A stretch of 36,831 nt of DNA. It comes from Nitrospina sp. Lineage in GTDB: Bacteria; Nitrospinota; Nitrospinia; Nitrospinales; VA-1. The position numbers were made by a program, and so were the translations under genes. Each line of letters starts with the position of its first letter. The first letter of the stretch is position 1. Shown here piece by piece: positions 24,595 to 33,287 of the stretch. The notes beneath the pieces were generated by a model that searched no databases, was not told where the DNA came from, and worked only from the letters and a program-made list of their open reading frames with translations. The DNA lies in the NCBI GenBank assembly GCA_018664975.1, contig JABIXH010000316.1, forward strand, positions 1 through 36,831, in the 5' to 3' direction.

Positions 24595-24825
24595 TCAAAA
24601 ACAGATGTTTAAATATGAATTAGCATGAAATCCAGAACCGTAAAGTTGATCTGCTTCAAGCAGACCACAAAATTTCAACAGATAAAATGGACTAATTGGA
24701 TGCAATAATTTTCTTTGCAAAAACAGGGCGGGCAAGGACCATATAGATTTAGCAAGTTTGCGGAGGAAGGGGTTACACATAACAAAAAAAATGATGCGCA
24801 CAACGAGGCGTAAGAACCAGCTCAA
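24595..24825 (-). CDS. Small hypothetical ORF or truncated fragment
   Basis: A 76-codon frame with TTG start and an in-frame stop just upstream. It fills the gap between the TylF-type methyltransferase and the SDR, where the operon is otherwise tight. It begins with a hydrophobic run (LRLVVRIIFFVMCNPFL) and ends LYGSGFHANSYLNICF. I recognise no domain. It may be the tail of a broken gene or a real small membrane-associated protein. AGG about 10 bp upstream is a weak ribosome site. Confidence 0.35.
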   Translation of the reverse strand: MSWFLRLVVRIIFFVMCNPFLRKLAKSIWSLPALFLQRKLLHPISPFYLLKFCGLLEADQLYGSGFHANSYLNICF

Positions 24826-24872
24826 CTTTACCTAAGAATGGGATTAACCCCGAACTTGATCTACATTGCAAA

Positions 24873-25595
24873 CTAGCTCTTCAGCCCTGCAATACAAGAA
24901 TAGTTAATATGATGCATCAATGGGTTTATATTGTTGCTTGCAATAAACTCATCAAAAGCATCTCTCGCCCCGGAATGATGCCCATAATCATCAATAATAA
25001 TAACTCCATTTTTCGAAAGCCTGTCATAAAACTCATTTAAAGCTAACAGCGTTGGTTCGTACCAATCCATATCTAAGCGGAGAATGGATATCTTATCTAT
25101 TTGCCTCAACTCTTTAACTTTATCCTGAATTTTTCCCTTAATTAAGGTAAACCTACCCCATTCTCCGTAAATTTCTTGTAAAAAATCAGTTGTCTCATGG
25201 TGACATGCTTTAGCCCAACTGCCATTTTTACTGACTTCAATTTCATATCTTTCTTTCATATTATTACCCCACACATCAACCTCATTTTGTGCGGGGGCAG
25301 GATGTCCCTCAAACGTATCAACACCTATCACATTTCTTTGGGATTGACTTTTCTCTAGACATAAACCAACCAGGCCCAGACTTCCGCCTTTCCAAACTCC
25401 CAATTCTAAAATGGATCCTTCTATATTGTTTTTTTCTACATACTCAACCGAGCGCCAAAAATCATAAAGCACCTCAACTGACAACATCGTTCTATGACGA
25501 ATCTTTTCATAAGATGCCAAAAATTCCACATCCACAATACTGTTAAACGCATTGGTGTGGTTTAGTGCTTGTTTTTTTTGAAAATTAATTTCCAC
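24873..25595 (-). CDS. TylF/MycF-family O-methyltransferase
   Basis: 240 residues. SILELGVWKGGSLGLVG is motif I as in TylF-type macrocin O-methyltransferases; GVDTFEGHPAP follows. The magnesium-binding acidic residues appear in SILRLDMDWYEPT and VIIIDDYGHHSGARDAF. These enzymes methylate sugar hydroxyls. The start is GTG at 25593-25595 with a good AAGGA about 9 bp upstream. It is the first gene of the operon on this strand, so its upstream region (to 25.7 kb) should hold the operon promoter. Methylation of the product sugar, or of a linked residue, is the likely role. Confidence 0.87.
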   Translation of the reverse strand: MEINFQKKQALNHTNAFNSIVDVEFLASYEKIRHRTMLSVEVLYDFWRSVEYVEKNNIEGSILELGVWKGGSLGLVGLCLEKSQSQRNVIGVDTFEGHPAPAQNEVDVWGNNMKERYEIEVSKNGSWAKACHHETTDFLQEIYGEWGRFTLIKGKIQDKVKELRQIDKISILRLDMDWYEPTLLALNEFYDRLSKNGVIIIDDYGHHSGARDAFDEFIASNNINPLMHHINYSCIAGLKS

Positions 25596-26214
25596 TCAAC
25601 ATCATCCTTTCTAATGTTAAGGATGCAAACATTCAGACTTCCTTTAATATCCGCAACTAAAATCACACGCTATATATGTTTCTTATCGACAAGTAATAAT
25701 CTAAACTTAACTGCATACAAAAATCAGGGCGAAAGAGGTCCAAATTAGGGGTGGCAAGCATTTCGGCAAAGTTTAATTAAAAAAGAAGTAGCAAACTAGT
25801 TGGAATTATAACATGACCCCACATGAGTTCAAATGGTTTTGATTTAAAACTCCCTATGCGGTAAAATGGTCTCGCTTTAAAAGCTGTGGAAGCAATCAAA
25901 GATTCGGGATATTTTCACACCATACCTATTCCATTGATTCTATAACTTAATGTGATTTGGGAGCTCGCTTTACTCCTGGCATTGGGATAGCAAATAATGA
26001 ATCATACAGGCTATTACAATTTCCAGATTGATCAAAGGATAAATAGGCCAATCAGAGGTATTACCAAACAAAAATTAGGAGGAGAGTAAAGAGTTTATTA
26101 TTGCCATAAATTCTTCAACAGTCATTACCCCCATTTCATACAGCCGGGGACCTAATTAATCCCAATAATAAGTGTCCCCCTCCCATCAAAATTTATTTAG
26201 CCCTCGCATATACC
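25596..26214. other. Divergent intergenic region between the sugar operon and the acyltransferase
   Basis: 619 bp separating genes transcribed outward on both sides, so it should contain both promoters. I see no consensus pair strong enough to name. A minus-strand open stretch at 26075-26155 (MGVMTVEEFMAII...) may be the tail of a decayed protein. The region next to 26180 has a GTGTCCCCC run of the kind seen near transposon ends; evidence is slight. Confidence 0.45.
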
Positions 26215-28140
26215 ATGGACCCAATAAACCTATCCTATAAGCCCCACATTGACGGATTAAGAACGGTTGCTGTCGTCCTGGTTATTCTCTTCCATCTGAA
26301 TTCCAATATTTTTTCTGGAGGGTATTTAGGCGTTGATATGTTTTTTGTAATATCAGGGTTTGTGATTACCCAAAGCCTGCACAAAGACTATCTGGAAAAC
26401 GGCAGGATTAGTCTTACTCAATTTTACATCAGAAGGTTTAAGCGAATCTATCCTGTACTCATTGCAGTGATTATTCCCACACTGATTTTTTATTTTTTAT
26501 TCGGCAATCTGGAACAAACAAACCGGGTCATTAAAAGTAGCCTTCTCGCCTTAGTAGGCCTTTCTAATTTATACTTTACAAATGCCACTGATGAGTATTT
26601 TTTGCCAGATGTGTGGAATCCTTTTCTTCACACTTGGTCATTGGGGGTCGAAGAACAATTTTATTTTATTTATCCCATATTGCTAATCATTGGATTATGG
26701 GTAGTCCGCAAATTTAAATTCAATCCAAACATCATTCCAGTTGCAATATTAGCCGTTTGTTTATTTCTATATATCACCTTTTGCCTAAACAAAGGCTCTT
26801 TAATCGGAGGATTTTATTTCCCCACTGCACGCTTTTGGGAGCTAGGAGTAGGCTGTGCCCTATTCTATTTTTCAAGCACATCACTTGACATACCCACAAG
26901 AACCTTATGCATAATTTCCACTGCAACCTTTTTCTACCTACAAGCTTTCCATTCAACAATAGACAATTTACACATCGAAACCCTCTTGACCGTACTGGCA
27001 ACTGCAATAGCCATTCACACTAAGGGAGATTTTGCGAAAAACTTCCTTCAGCATAAAACAATCGTCTACCTAGGAAAAACCTCTTACTCATTATATCTTT
27101 GGCACCTTCCCATCGCTTACCTATTCGGTTTGTATCTCAGTGAAATTAAATATTTGATTTTTACGCCCTTAGCTACATTTGGATGCGCTTTACTCTCATA
27201 CAATTTAATTGAAAAACCTTTTCGCCAATCAAACATATTAAATAATAATCCAATAAAGTTCTTCAGCACCCTAATAGTAATTTTCTTGGGAGTTTCGGCT
27301 TTATTTTTTACCAAATTTCATACATTGAGCGCCCTACAAATTAAACAAGAAATCAATTATTCGATTTTCATGTTTGACAATAAATTAAAAAATATTAACT
27401 TCTCGCAATTTACAAACAAACTCACGTATGAATACACTCTTAAACCTGATGAGCTATGTGAAATTTCAAAAAAAATGGGTGTCGTAATCTTTTTTAAGTG
27501 CAAACCCGACTCAAATACTAATGTTTTTTTATTAACAGGCGATAGTCACGCTGAGCATTTACTACCCACCCTTGACAACTCCTCCACAATAAAAAATTTT
27601 TTTTATTATCGAACGCCAATATGCATTTATAGTAGCAATCCATGCTTGGCATTCCAGGATTTAAGCAAAAACCTAATTGAAGATATAAAAGGAAAGTATG
27701 AAAACATTTTTTTCATCCTTTCCTTTCGCTATGGACATGCTGACGAGACGTTTGAGGCAAATGCTACAAAATTCATTCAATCAATGAATAAAAAGGTAAA
27801 AATCATACTAAATGCCCCAACGCCTGCCTTTGACAAGGGTCCTAAAAAATGCAACGCGGATGGCTCGGATTGCACCATAAACAGAGAAAAAGAGTTACAA
27901 CGCCGATCTGAAATTTTCAGGATTTTAAAAAGGTTGGAAAATCAATTTGATAATGTTTATGTCTATGATTCTTTTTACCAGATATGCCCTGATAAAATTT
28001 GCACCCTATATGACACAAAAAAAGATTTATTATTTTTTCGCGACACCGACCATTTAACTATTGAGGGAGCAAAATTTCTAACTCCGCATTTTGATAATTG
28101 GTTGCGTCAAAGTTTCAATTTAAGTGATTCTACTTTGTAG
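26215..28140 (+). CDS. Acyltransferase-3 / SGNH-domain O-acyltransferase (OafA-like)
   Basis: 641 residues. N-terminal PHIDGLRTVAVVLVILFH and GGYLGVDMFFVISGFVIT are the acyltransferase-3 signature, followed by about ten transmembrane helices to ~residue 365. LHTWSLGVEEQFYFIYP is another family hallmark. The C-terminal periplasmic domain is SGNH/GDSL-like: GDSH at 442-445 holds the nucleophile S444, and DTDHLTIEGA (to H613) gives the catalytic Asp/His. Such proteins O-acetylate LPS, peptidoglycan or capsule on the periplasmic face. ATG at 26215; no obvious ribosome site. It lies alone on its strand between two minus-strand blocks and may be a separate transcript. Confidence 0.92.
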   Translation: MDPINLSYKPHIDGLRTVAVVLVILFHLNSNIFSGGYLGVDMFFVISGFVITQSLHKDYLENGRISLTQFYIRRFKRIYPVLIAVIIPTLIFYFLFGNLEQTNRVIKSSLLALVGLSNLYFTNATDEYFLPDVWNPFLHTWSLGVEEQFYFIYPILLIIGLWVVRKFKFNPNIIPVAILAVCLFLYITFCLNKGSLIGGFYFPTARFWELGVGCALFYFSSTSLDIPTRTLCIISTATFFYLQAFHSTIDNLHIETLLTVLATAIAIHTKGDFAKNFLQHKTIVYLGKTSYSLYLWHLPIAYLFGLYLSEIKYLIFTPLATFGCALLSYNLIEKPFRQSNILNNNPIKFFSTLIVIFLGVSALFFTKFHTLSALQIKQEINYSIFMFDNKLKNINFSQFTNKLTYEYTLKPDELCEISKKMGVVIFFKCKPDSNTNVFLLTGDSHAEHLLPTLDNSSTIKNFFYYRTPICIYSSNPCLAFQDLSKNLIEDIKGKYENIFFILSFRYGHADETFEANATKFIQSMNKKVKIILNAPTPAFDKGPKKCNADGSDCTINREKELQRRSEIFRILKRLENQFDNVYVYDSFYQICPDKICTLYDTKKDLLFFRDTDHLTIEGAKFLTPHFDNWLRQSFNLSDSTL

Positions 28141-28305
28141 GCCTGGCAAGTTACTAAGTTTTTTCTTGAACCTTCACCCATAAATCACCCTGTCTCAGCG
28201 TTTATTATCCAGCAATTCCAACACCAACATTTGACAAGCTTTTACTTTCAGGTAGATTGTAAAGGTCGAACATACAGTTAACGGGGATAACTCTATATTT
28301 CAGTT

Positions 28306-30147
28306 TTATTCTTCTTCCATCATTTTAGCCATTTCTCTAAACGATGGACTACCATCTAGCAACTGCTCGTAGGTTCCCTGCATCCCTACCCGACCACCTT
28401 CGAATTCCACAATCATATCGCAATTCCTGACTGTGGATATTCGGTGAGCGATGATCAGGACGGTGAGATTACGCTGAAGCTCTTCAATAGATTTCATCAC
28501 GGCATTTTCGGTAGTATTATCCAAAGCACTGGTAGCTTCATCAAACACCAGCACACTGGCCTTTTTATAAAGTGCTCGGGCAATACCAATGCGTTGGCGT
28601 TGACCGCCTGAGAGACGAATGCCCCTTTCCCCCACGAGAGCCTTATAGCCTTCGGCCCTGCTTTCGATAAAGTCAGCAATTTGTGCCTTTTGTGCGGCCA
28701 GTTGCACCCTACCCATATCAATATCTTCAGGGGGAATACCAAAGGCAATATTCTCCGCAAGAGAATTATCTGACAGATAAATACTTTGCGGCACATGGGC
28801 AATGGTTCTTTGCCAAGCCTTGATCTGATGTCCCTCTATAGGTTTATCATCTATCAATACTTCCCCTTCAGTAGGATTCAAAAGCCCCATCAATATATCC
28901 AAGGCGGTGCTCTTACCACTACCGGTCCTTCCAACAAAACCAACCCGTGCGCCTTTAGGGATTCTGAGATCTAGGCCTTCTAGGACCCAAGGCCCCTCTT
29001 GAGAATATTGAAAGCTAACTCCCTTGAATTGGATAGAATCTTTAAAATTCAGCGGTACAATATCAGATTTAAGCGATTCTTCCGACAGGGGCTGATCGAG
29101 AAGTTTCAGGGTATCAACGATTGAAGCATACGAACCCGCAATTCTCGTCCAGCTTCCATACCACTGTTGTAGAGCAGGCAGAACTCGTTGGGCTCCAATT
29201 GCTAAGGCTCCGAGCACTGGCATGGCTTCTGCAAGCCCCCCAGACTTAAGGCTAAGAAAATAAGCCAGAACAGCAATCAATATCATTCCCAGCGATTCCA
29301 AAGCATAACGAGGGCTTTGGGAAACAAAAATATTATTACCCTGAGCCCACCGCAACGAATGATCGGCTTTCCGGTAAACATCGCAGTAAATGGATTGCGC
29401 CCCCTCAAGTAGCACATCACGAATTCCACCCAAACCTTCCTGTAATGCTTTTACGACCTGAGTCTGCTCGCGAGCAATGCGCTGACTGTTGAGATTCACC
29501 CTTTGACGGGTAAACCATGTGATCAGTCCATAGCTGGTCCCAAAAATAATTATTGAAGCTGAAGCCACCTTTGTATCAATAACGAATAAGGCCCCCATTA
29601 TGGCAACTGATACAATAAACGAGCTTATCATCAACAACAATGTCAGCAAAACTTCGAACACAACACCATTGACCTTATAAGTAATGCTACTGATCACCTC
29701 GCTACTGTTGCGGGCCACATGCACTCGATAGGGCTGATAGAGGGTTCTACGATATACTTCGATACTCAGGTCCGCACCAACGGCAAATGCCATTCGGGTA
29801 CTAACCCACAAAAGTAGCATACGAAAAATACCTGCTACTAGCGCGGCTACTCCAAACAGGACTGTCAGTGGCAATACCAATTGATCGGCAGAGGTAATGC
29901 CAAAAGTCGGTGCCAGATCTTGAACAATTGGGTGGGTAAAAACTTTTTCCGGAACAATCAGTATACCCAGAAAGGGCAATACGGCTCCCAAACTAATCAT
30001 TTCTATGAATGCGCTGACAAGCATCAAGCCCAATAAAAGCCAAAATTGAAATTGACGACGCGGACTGAGATGATGCCACAGGCGAAACAATAAAGGTGAT
30101 AAGGCAGTAGAATGGGTAGAAGAGTTCACTGTATTTTGCTTCCCCAA
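28306..30147 (-). CDS. ABC exporter (TMD-NBD), PglK/MsbA-like lipid-linked glycan flippase candidate
   Basis: 613 residues. The N-terminal half has about six transmembrane helices with the FIEMISLGAVLPFLGIL segment seen near the start of PglK-type flippases. The C-terminal ATPase domain has Walker A GRTGSGKST, signature LSGGQRQRIGIARAL, Walker B VLVFDEATSALD and the H-loop IIAHR. A half-transporter that dimerises and probably flips a lipid-linked oligosaccharide or lipid A-like lipid. The longest frame starts at TTG 30145-30147; a GTG at 30127-30129 has a better GGGGAAG ribosome site about 9 bp upstream, so the N-terminus may be six residues shorter. It is the only export candidate in the window. 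Confidence 0.88.
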   Translation of the reverse strand: MGKQNTVNSSTHSTALSPLLFRLWHHLSPRRQFQFWLLLGLMLVSAFIEMISLGAVLPFLGILIVPEKVFTHPIVQDLAPTFGITSADQLVLPLTVLFGVAALVAGIFRMLLLWVSTRMAFAVGADLSIEVYRRTLYQPYRVHVARNSSEVISSITYKVNGVVFEVLLTLLLMISSFIVSVAIMGALFVIDTKVASASIIIFGTSYGLITWFTRQRVNLNSQRIAREQTQVVKALQEGLGGIRDVLLEGAQSIYCDVYRKADHSLRWAQGNNIFVSQSPRYALESLGMILIAVLAYFLSLKSGGLAEAMPVLGALAIGAQRVLPALQQWYGSWTRIAGSYASIVDTLKLLDQPLSEESLKSDIVPLNFKDSIQFKGVSFQYSQEGPWVLEGLDLRIPKGARVGFVGRTGSGKSTALDILMGLLNPTEGEVLIDDKPIEGHQIKAWQRTIAHVPQSIYLSDNSLAENIAFGIPPEDIDMGRVQLAAQKAQIADFIESRAEGYKALVGERGIRLSGGQRQRIGIARALYKKASVLVFDEATSALDNTTENAVMKSIEELQRNLTVLIIAHRISTVRNCDMIVEFEGGRVGMQGTYEQLLDGSPSFREMAKMMEEE

Positions 30148-30323
30148 AAAACAATTTTTCTCACAAATTCAACCTCCAGGCACAATCTTTCGTTGAGTCC
30201 TCCTAAAAGTCTGTACTAACTTAGCAATGTAATGCAGTTAACAAATATCTACAAGCAGATAGAAAAAGAACCTGCGAGGAAAGAGAATCGCGTCTCCCTT
30301 ACACCAAAATAATCCGCTAGTTC

Positions 30324-31319
30324 TTAAATACTCCTGCCTCGTTGGCCTACCACATTCAAACCGGGATTATTCAAACGCCGTATTTGGCAAAGCCCAGCTC
30401 TCTGAAGAACATCAACAACATAGGACTCTTTTTGCGGTTGGTCGTAACGCGGCGCAAGCATATCAAAGGTATCAAGCACAGCCCATTGATAACGTTGCTT
30501 CCAAGATAGTTCAGGTTCCTCAACATAGTTTGCAATTGGAATCAAAAAACGAAATAGGCGGCCTAAAATGGGAATCCGGAAAAGCACTTCTGTCAGGGGC
30601 CACAGAAATGGCATCATCCCATGTATCAAGACTAGTAAAATTTTTGAATTTAGCCATCGAGTGAAAAATCTCAATGGATACTTACTATTGAGCAAAGTAA
30701 ATTTGTTGCGCTCATATATAGTCACAGCAAACTTCCCTCCGGCTTTCAGGACACGAGGTATCACGCTCAGGGCTAATCCTGGGTCAGGGGTGTGTTGAAT
30801 TACGCCTATACAATAGCACGCGTCCAGAACCCCATCGCGAAAAGGAAGCTCAAAAATACTTCCCTGAACTAAATGAACATTATCCCTGCTCCCCAGCATT
30901 TCAGCTGCAGCATCCACCGCATTACTGATGTCCACACCAACAACCTGACATTTATCGCGTGAAGCAACTTCAAGAAAACGACCCGCTCCACACCCAACAT
31001 CTAATACCCACTCCCCACTAGTCCAATTTTTTTCCCACTCGCTCTCCGTATACAATCGTCTCTCCGATTGCGCAATTCCATTTATAGAATCAATCTGAAC
31101 CCTTTTAAACCGGTTCCATTGGTATCCAAAAGATGATGCATAGTTTTCGCTGGGAACAAAACGAGGAATCCCGGATTTAATAGGCCAATTAATACCACAC
31201 CTAAGACACCCCAACGAACCAGTAATAATCTCTTCTTTTTCCACAGTCTCTTTCGCTAACAATTCCAAAGCCCCATGGCATTTGGGACAACCCAGTATCT
31301 GCAACAGTTTTTGCTTCAT
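30324..31319 (-). CDS. SAM methyltransferase with N-terminal zinc ribbon (Trm112-like)
   Basis: 331 residues. The first ~50 contain two CxxC pairs (C11/C14 and C38/C41), with NWPIKSGIPRFVP, as in Trm112-like domains. Then a class I methyltransferase: WVLDVGCGAGRFLEVA (motif I), VGVDISNAVDAA and DACYCIGVIQHTPDPG (motif IV). Related proteins of this architecture are frequent in LPS and polysaccharide clusters. ATG at 31317-31319. It is 176 bp upstream of the ABC exporter on the same strand, perhaps one transcript. Substrate unknown. Confidence 0.87.
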   Translation of the reverse strand: MKQKLLQILGCPKCHGALELLAKETVEKEEIITGSLGCLRCGINWPIKSGIPRFVPSENYASSFGYQWNRFKRVQIDSINGIAQSERRLYTESEWEKNWTSGEWVLDVGCGAGRFLEVASRDKCQVVGVDISNAVDAAAEMLGSRDNVHLVQGSIFELPFRDGVLDACYCIGVIQHTPDPGLALSVIPRVLKAGGKFAVTIYERNKFTLLNSKYPLRFFTRWLNSKILLVLIHGMMPFLWPLTEVLFRIPILGRLFRFLIPIANYVEEPELSWKQRYQWAVLDTFDMLAPRYDQPQKESYVVDVLQRAGLCQIRRLNNPGLNVVGQRGRSI

Positions 31320-32051
31320 TTATATATTTGTGTGGATATTAGAATATTGAAAGCGACCAGATCGGTTGATGAGAAGGGCTGGTCGTGATGAGTTTACCGA
31401 AATAAGGAAAGAGCAATTGACCGAATGCAAATAAAACAGGTTTCGTTTTAATTCCCAAGCTTAACCATGTCGATATATTGACTTTAAAAAAATCTCTCAC
31501 TGGCTCATTATATACCAAGATGACACTTCAGTTCGAGGTAAAATTATGGGAATCCTGTACGTCTATGATAAAGATCCGCTCCTCATATAAAAACTCTCTT
31601 ATCTCCGGCACAGATCCCTAATATTACTCAAGAGGATATAAATAGTTTGCCCACTTGTCCATAAAGAGTTCTCCAAATCAGTCAAGAGGGCCGGTGAGTC
31701 TAGCAGTTTGATTCCAGAAAAACGCATTGAAAGTAATCGCAGATTAAACACCTCTCTAAAGGCCACATTGATTGACAGGGTGATTTGGAAATGGTAAAAA
31801 AATATGCGGTGAATCACCTTATAATCCAATATTTCCTTACATTCCAAAAGTAGAAATAGCTTGGGAGGGTTATTCAACAATCCTGAAAAAATATGACTCC
31901 ACAATATTTAATTGTGCCACTACAAACGGTCAACCAAACCCTATTTCCTTTGGCGACTTCATTTACTTTCATAAATGGCCTTAAGCCTATATCAAAAATA
32001 TAGCAGGTTTAATCAGGCCAACTAAAAACAAACAAATAAGTTCTGACTAAT
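31320..32051. other. AT-rich intergenic region, possible gene debris
   Basis: 732 bp between divergent genes. A minus-strand 101-codon frame (31599-31904) has no recognisable motif and is probably fortuitous. A plus-strand open stretch near 31784-31984 looks more protein-like (listed separately). No clear hairpin or promoter is seen. Confidence 0.45.
31784..31984 (+). pseudogene. Possible 3' remnant of an unknown protein
   Basis: 66 open codons after an in-frame TGA and before TAA at 31982-31984. There is no usable start. The translation contains NPIFPYIPKVEIAWEGY and FNCATTNGQPNPISFGDF, with Pro/aromatic content typical of a real glycan-related protein. I cannot name the family. Confidence 0.25.
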
Positions 32052-33284
32052 ATGAGAATAAAAAAATGCAGAATATGCAACGCTAGTAAAGAACATATAA
32101 TTGATGTTTTAGACTATAAACGAGTTGCGCTTGCGGGAAATCTTTTAAAAAAGAACCAATTAAAGGCAGAAAAAAAATACCCCCTAAAATTGGTACTGTG
32201 CAAGAAATGCAAACATCTCCAAATCAATTTCCTCCCCAAGCAGGATTTAATGTTTAAAAAATACCTTTGGGAAACAGGGGTTTCCTCACACAATATTAGC
32301 TTAATCACTAAATTATCAAATACCATCCAACATAAAAAAACTATAACTCAAAAAACAAAAATCATAGAAATTGCCAGCAACGATGGCTCATTATTGAAAG
32401 TTTTTTCAAAAAAATTTAAGTGCGAGGTTCTAGGTGTTGATCCCGCCAAAAATTTCAGCAATAAACTTAAAGATAAAAAAATTAACCAAATTACTGATTA
32501 TTTTTCGCACAAACTATCTAAAAACATTAATCACAAACATGGTCTCTTTGATGTCTGCATTGCCCGAAATGTAATTGCCCACCTAAAAAATCCCAATGAT
32601 ATTTTCAGAGGGGTTAAAAATTTATTAGCTAAGGATGGTTTATTTATTATTGAAGTTCCACATTTACTCAATATTTTCAAATATTATCAGTATGACAATG
32701 TATTTCATGAGCATGTAGGGTTTCACTCTCTGAAGTCAATCAACGACCTATCAAAACTCCATGGTTTGCACTTATTTGATGTCGAAGAAATTGACTCACA
32801 AGGAGGCTCCATAAGGTGCTACATATCCAATAGCAAAAAAACTGTTAAAAGCAATGTAAAAAAAATTCTCGACCGTGAAATGAGAAGCAAGCTCTTTAGG
32901 AAACAATCCTGGTTAAAGTTCGCAAAAGATGTAAATAATCATAATCTGAAACTCAAAGAGCTATTAGTTGGCCTTAAATCCAAAGGAAATAGAATTTCAG
33001 TATATGGAGCATCGGGGAAAGGCCAATCATTACTACAATTTCTCGAATTAAAAAATGATTTTTTTGATCATATTTTTGACAAAAGCAAAATCAAACAAAA
33101 TCTATACTCTCCAGGCACCCACATTAAAATAATGGACCCAAAATTTATTTCCAAAACGAAACCTAATTACATTCTGGTTTGCTCATGGAATATCATTAAC
33201 GAAATCGCCAAAGAACAAAAAAAATATTTAATTAACGGCGGAAAATTTATTACGCCATTTCCCGAGCCTTTAATAATTTCATAA
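32052..33284 (+). CDS. NovU/TylCIII-type sugar C-methyltransferase
   Basis: 410 residues in the three-part layout of sugar C-methyltransferases. The N-terminal zinc-binding domain has C6, C9, C50 and C53 (KKCRICNAS, LCKKCKH). A SAM domain follows with IIEIASNDGSLL (the EIxSNDG hallmark) and RNVIAHLKNP. The C-terminal domain carries RISVYGASGKGQSLLQF. Relatives methylate C3 or C5 of a 4-keto NDP sugar. The coding sequence is markedly AT-rich with much AAA lysine, unlike the genes at 15-24 kb, suggesting a separate origin. It is followed 4 bp later by an SDR in the same style, and an rfbG-type dehydratase (which makes 4-keto sugars) lies 2.3 kb downstream. Confidence 0.9.
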   Translation: MRIKKCRICNASKEHIIDVLDYKRVALAGNLLKKNQLKAEKKYPLKLVLCKKCKHLQINFLPKQDLMFKKYLWETGVSSHNISLITKLSNTIQHKKTITQKTKIIEIASNDGSLLKVFSKKFKCEVLGVDPAKNFSNKLKDKKINQITDYFSHKLSKNINHKHGLFDVCIARNVIAHLKNPNDIFRGVKNLLAKDGLFIIEVPHLLNIFKYYQYDNVFHEHVGFHSLKSINDLSKLHGLHLFDVEEIDSQGGSIRCYISNSKKTVKSNVKKILDREMRSKLFRKQSWLKFAKDVNNHNLKLKELLVGLKSKGNRISVYGASGKGQSLLQFLELKNDFFDHIFDKSKIKQNLYSPGTHIKIMDPKFISKTKPNYILVCSWNIINEIAKEQKKYLINGGKFITPFPEPLIIS

Positions 33285-33287
33285 TCC

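Noticed and set aside
31599-31904. Minus-strand 101-codon frame
   Set aside because: No motif, no ribosome site, and it overlaps the more protein-like plus-strand stretch; probably chance in AT-rich DNA.
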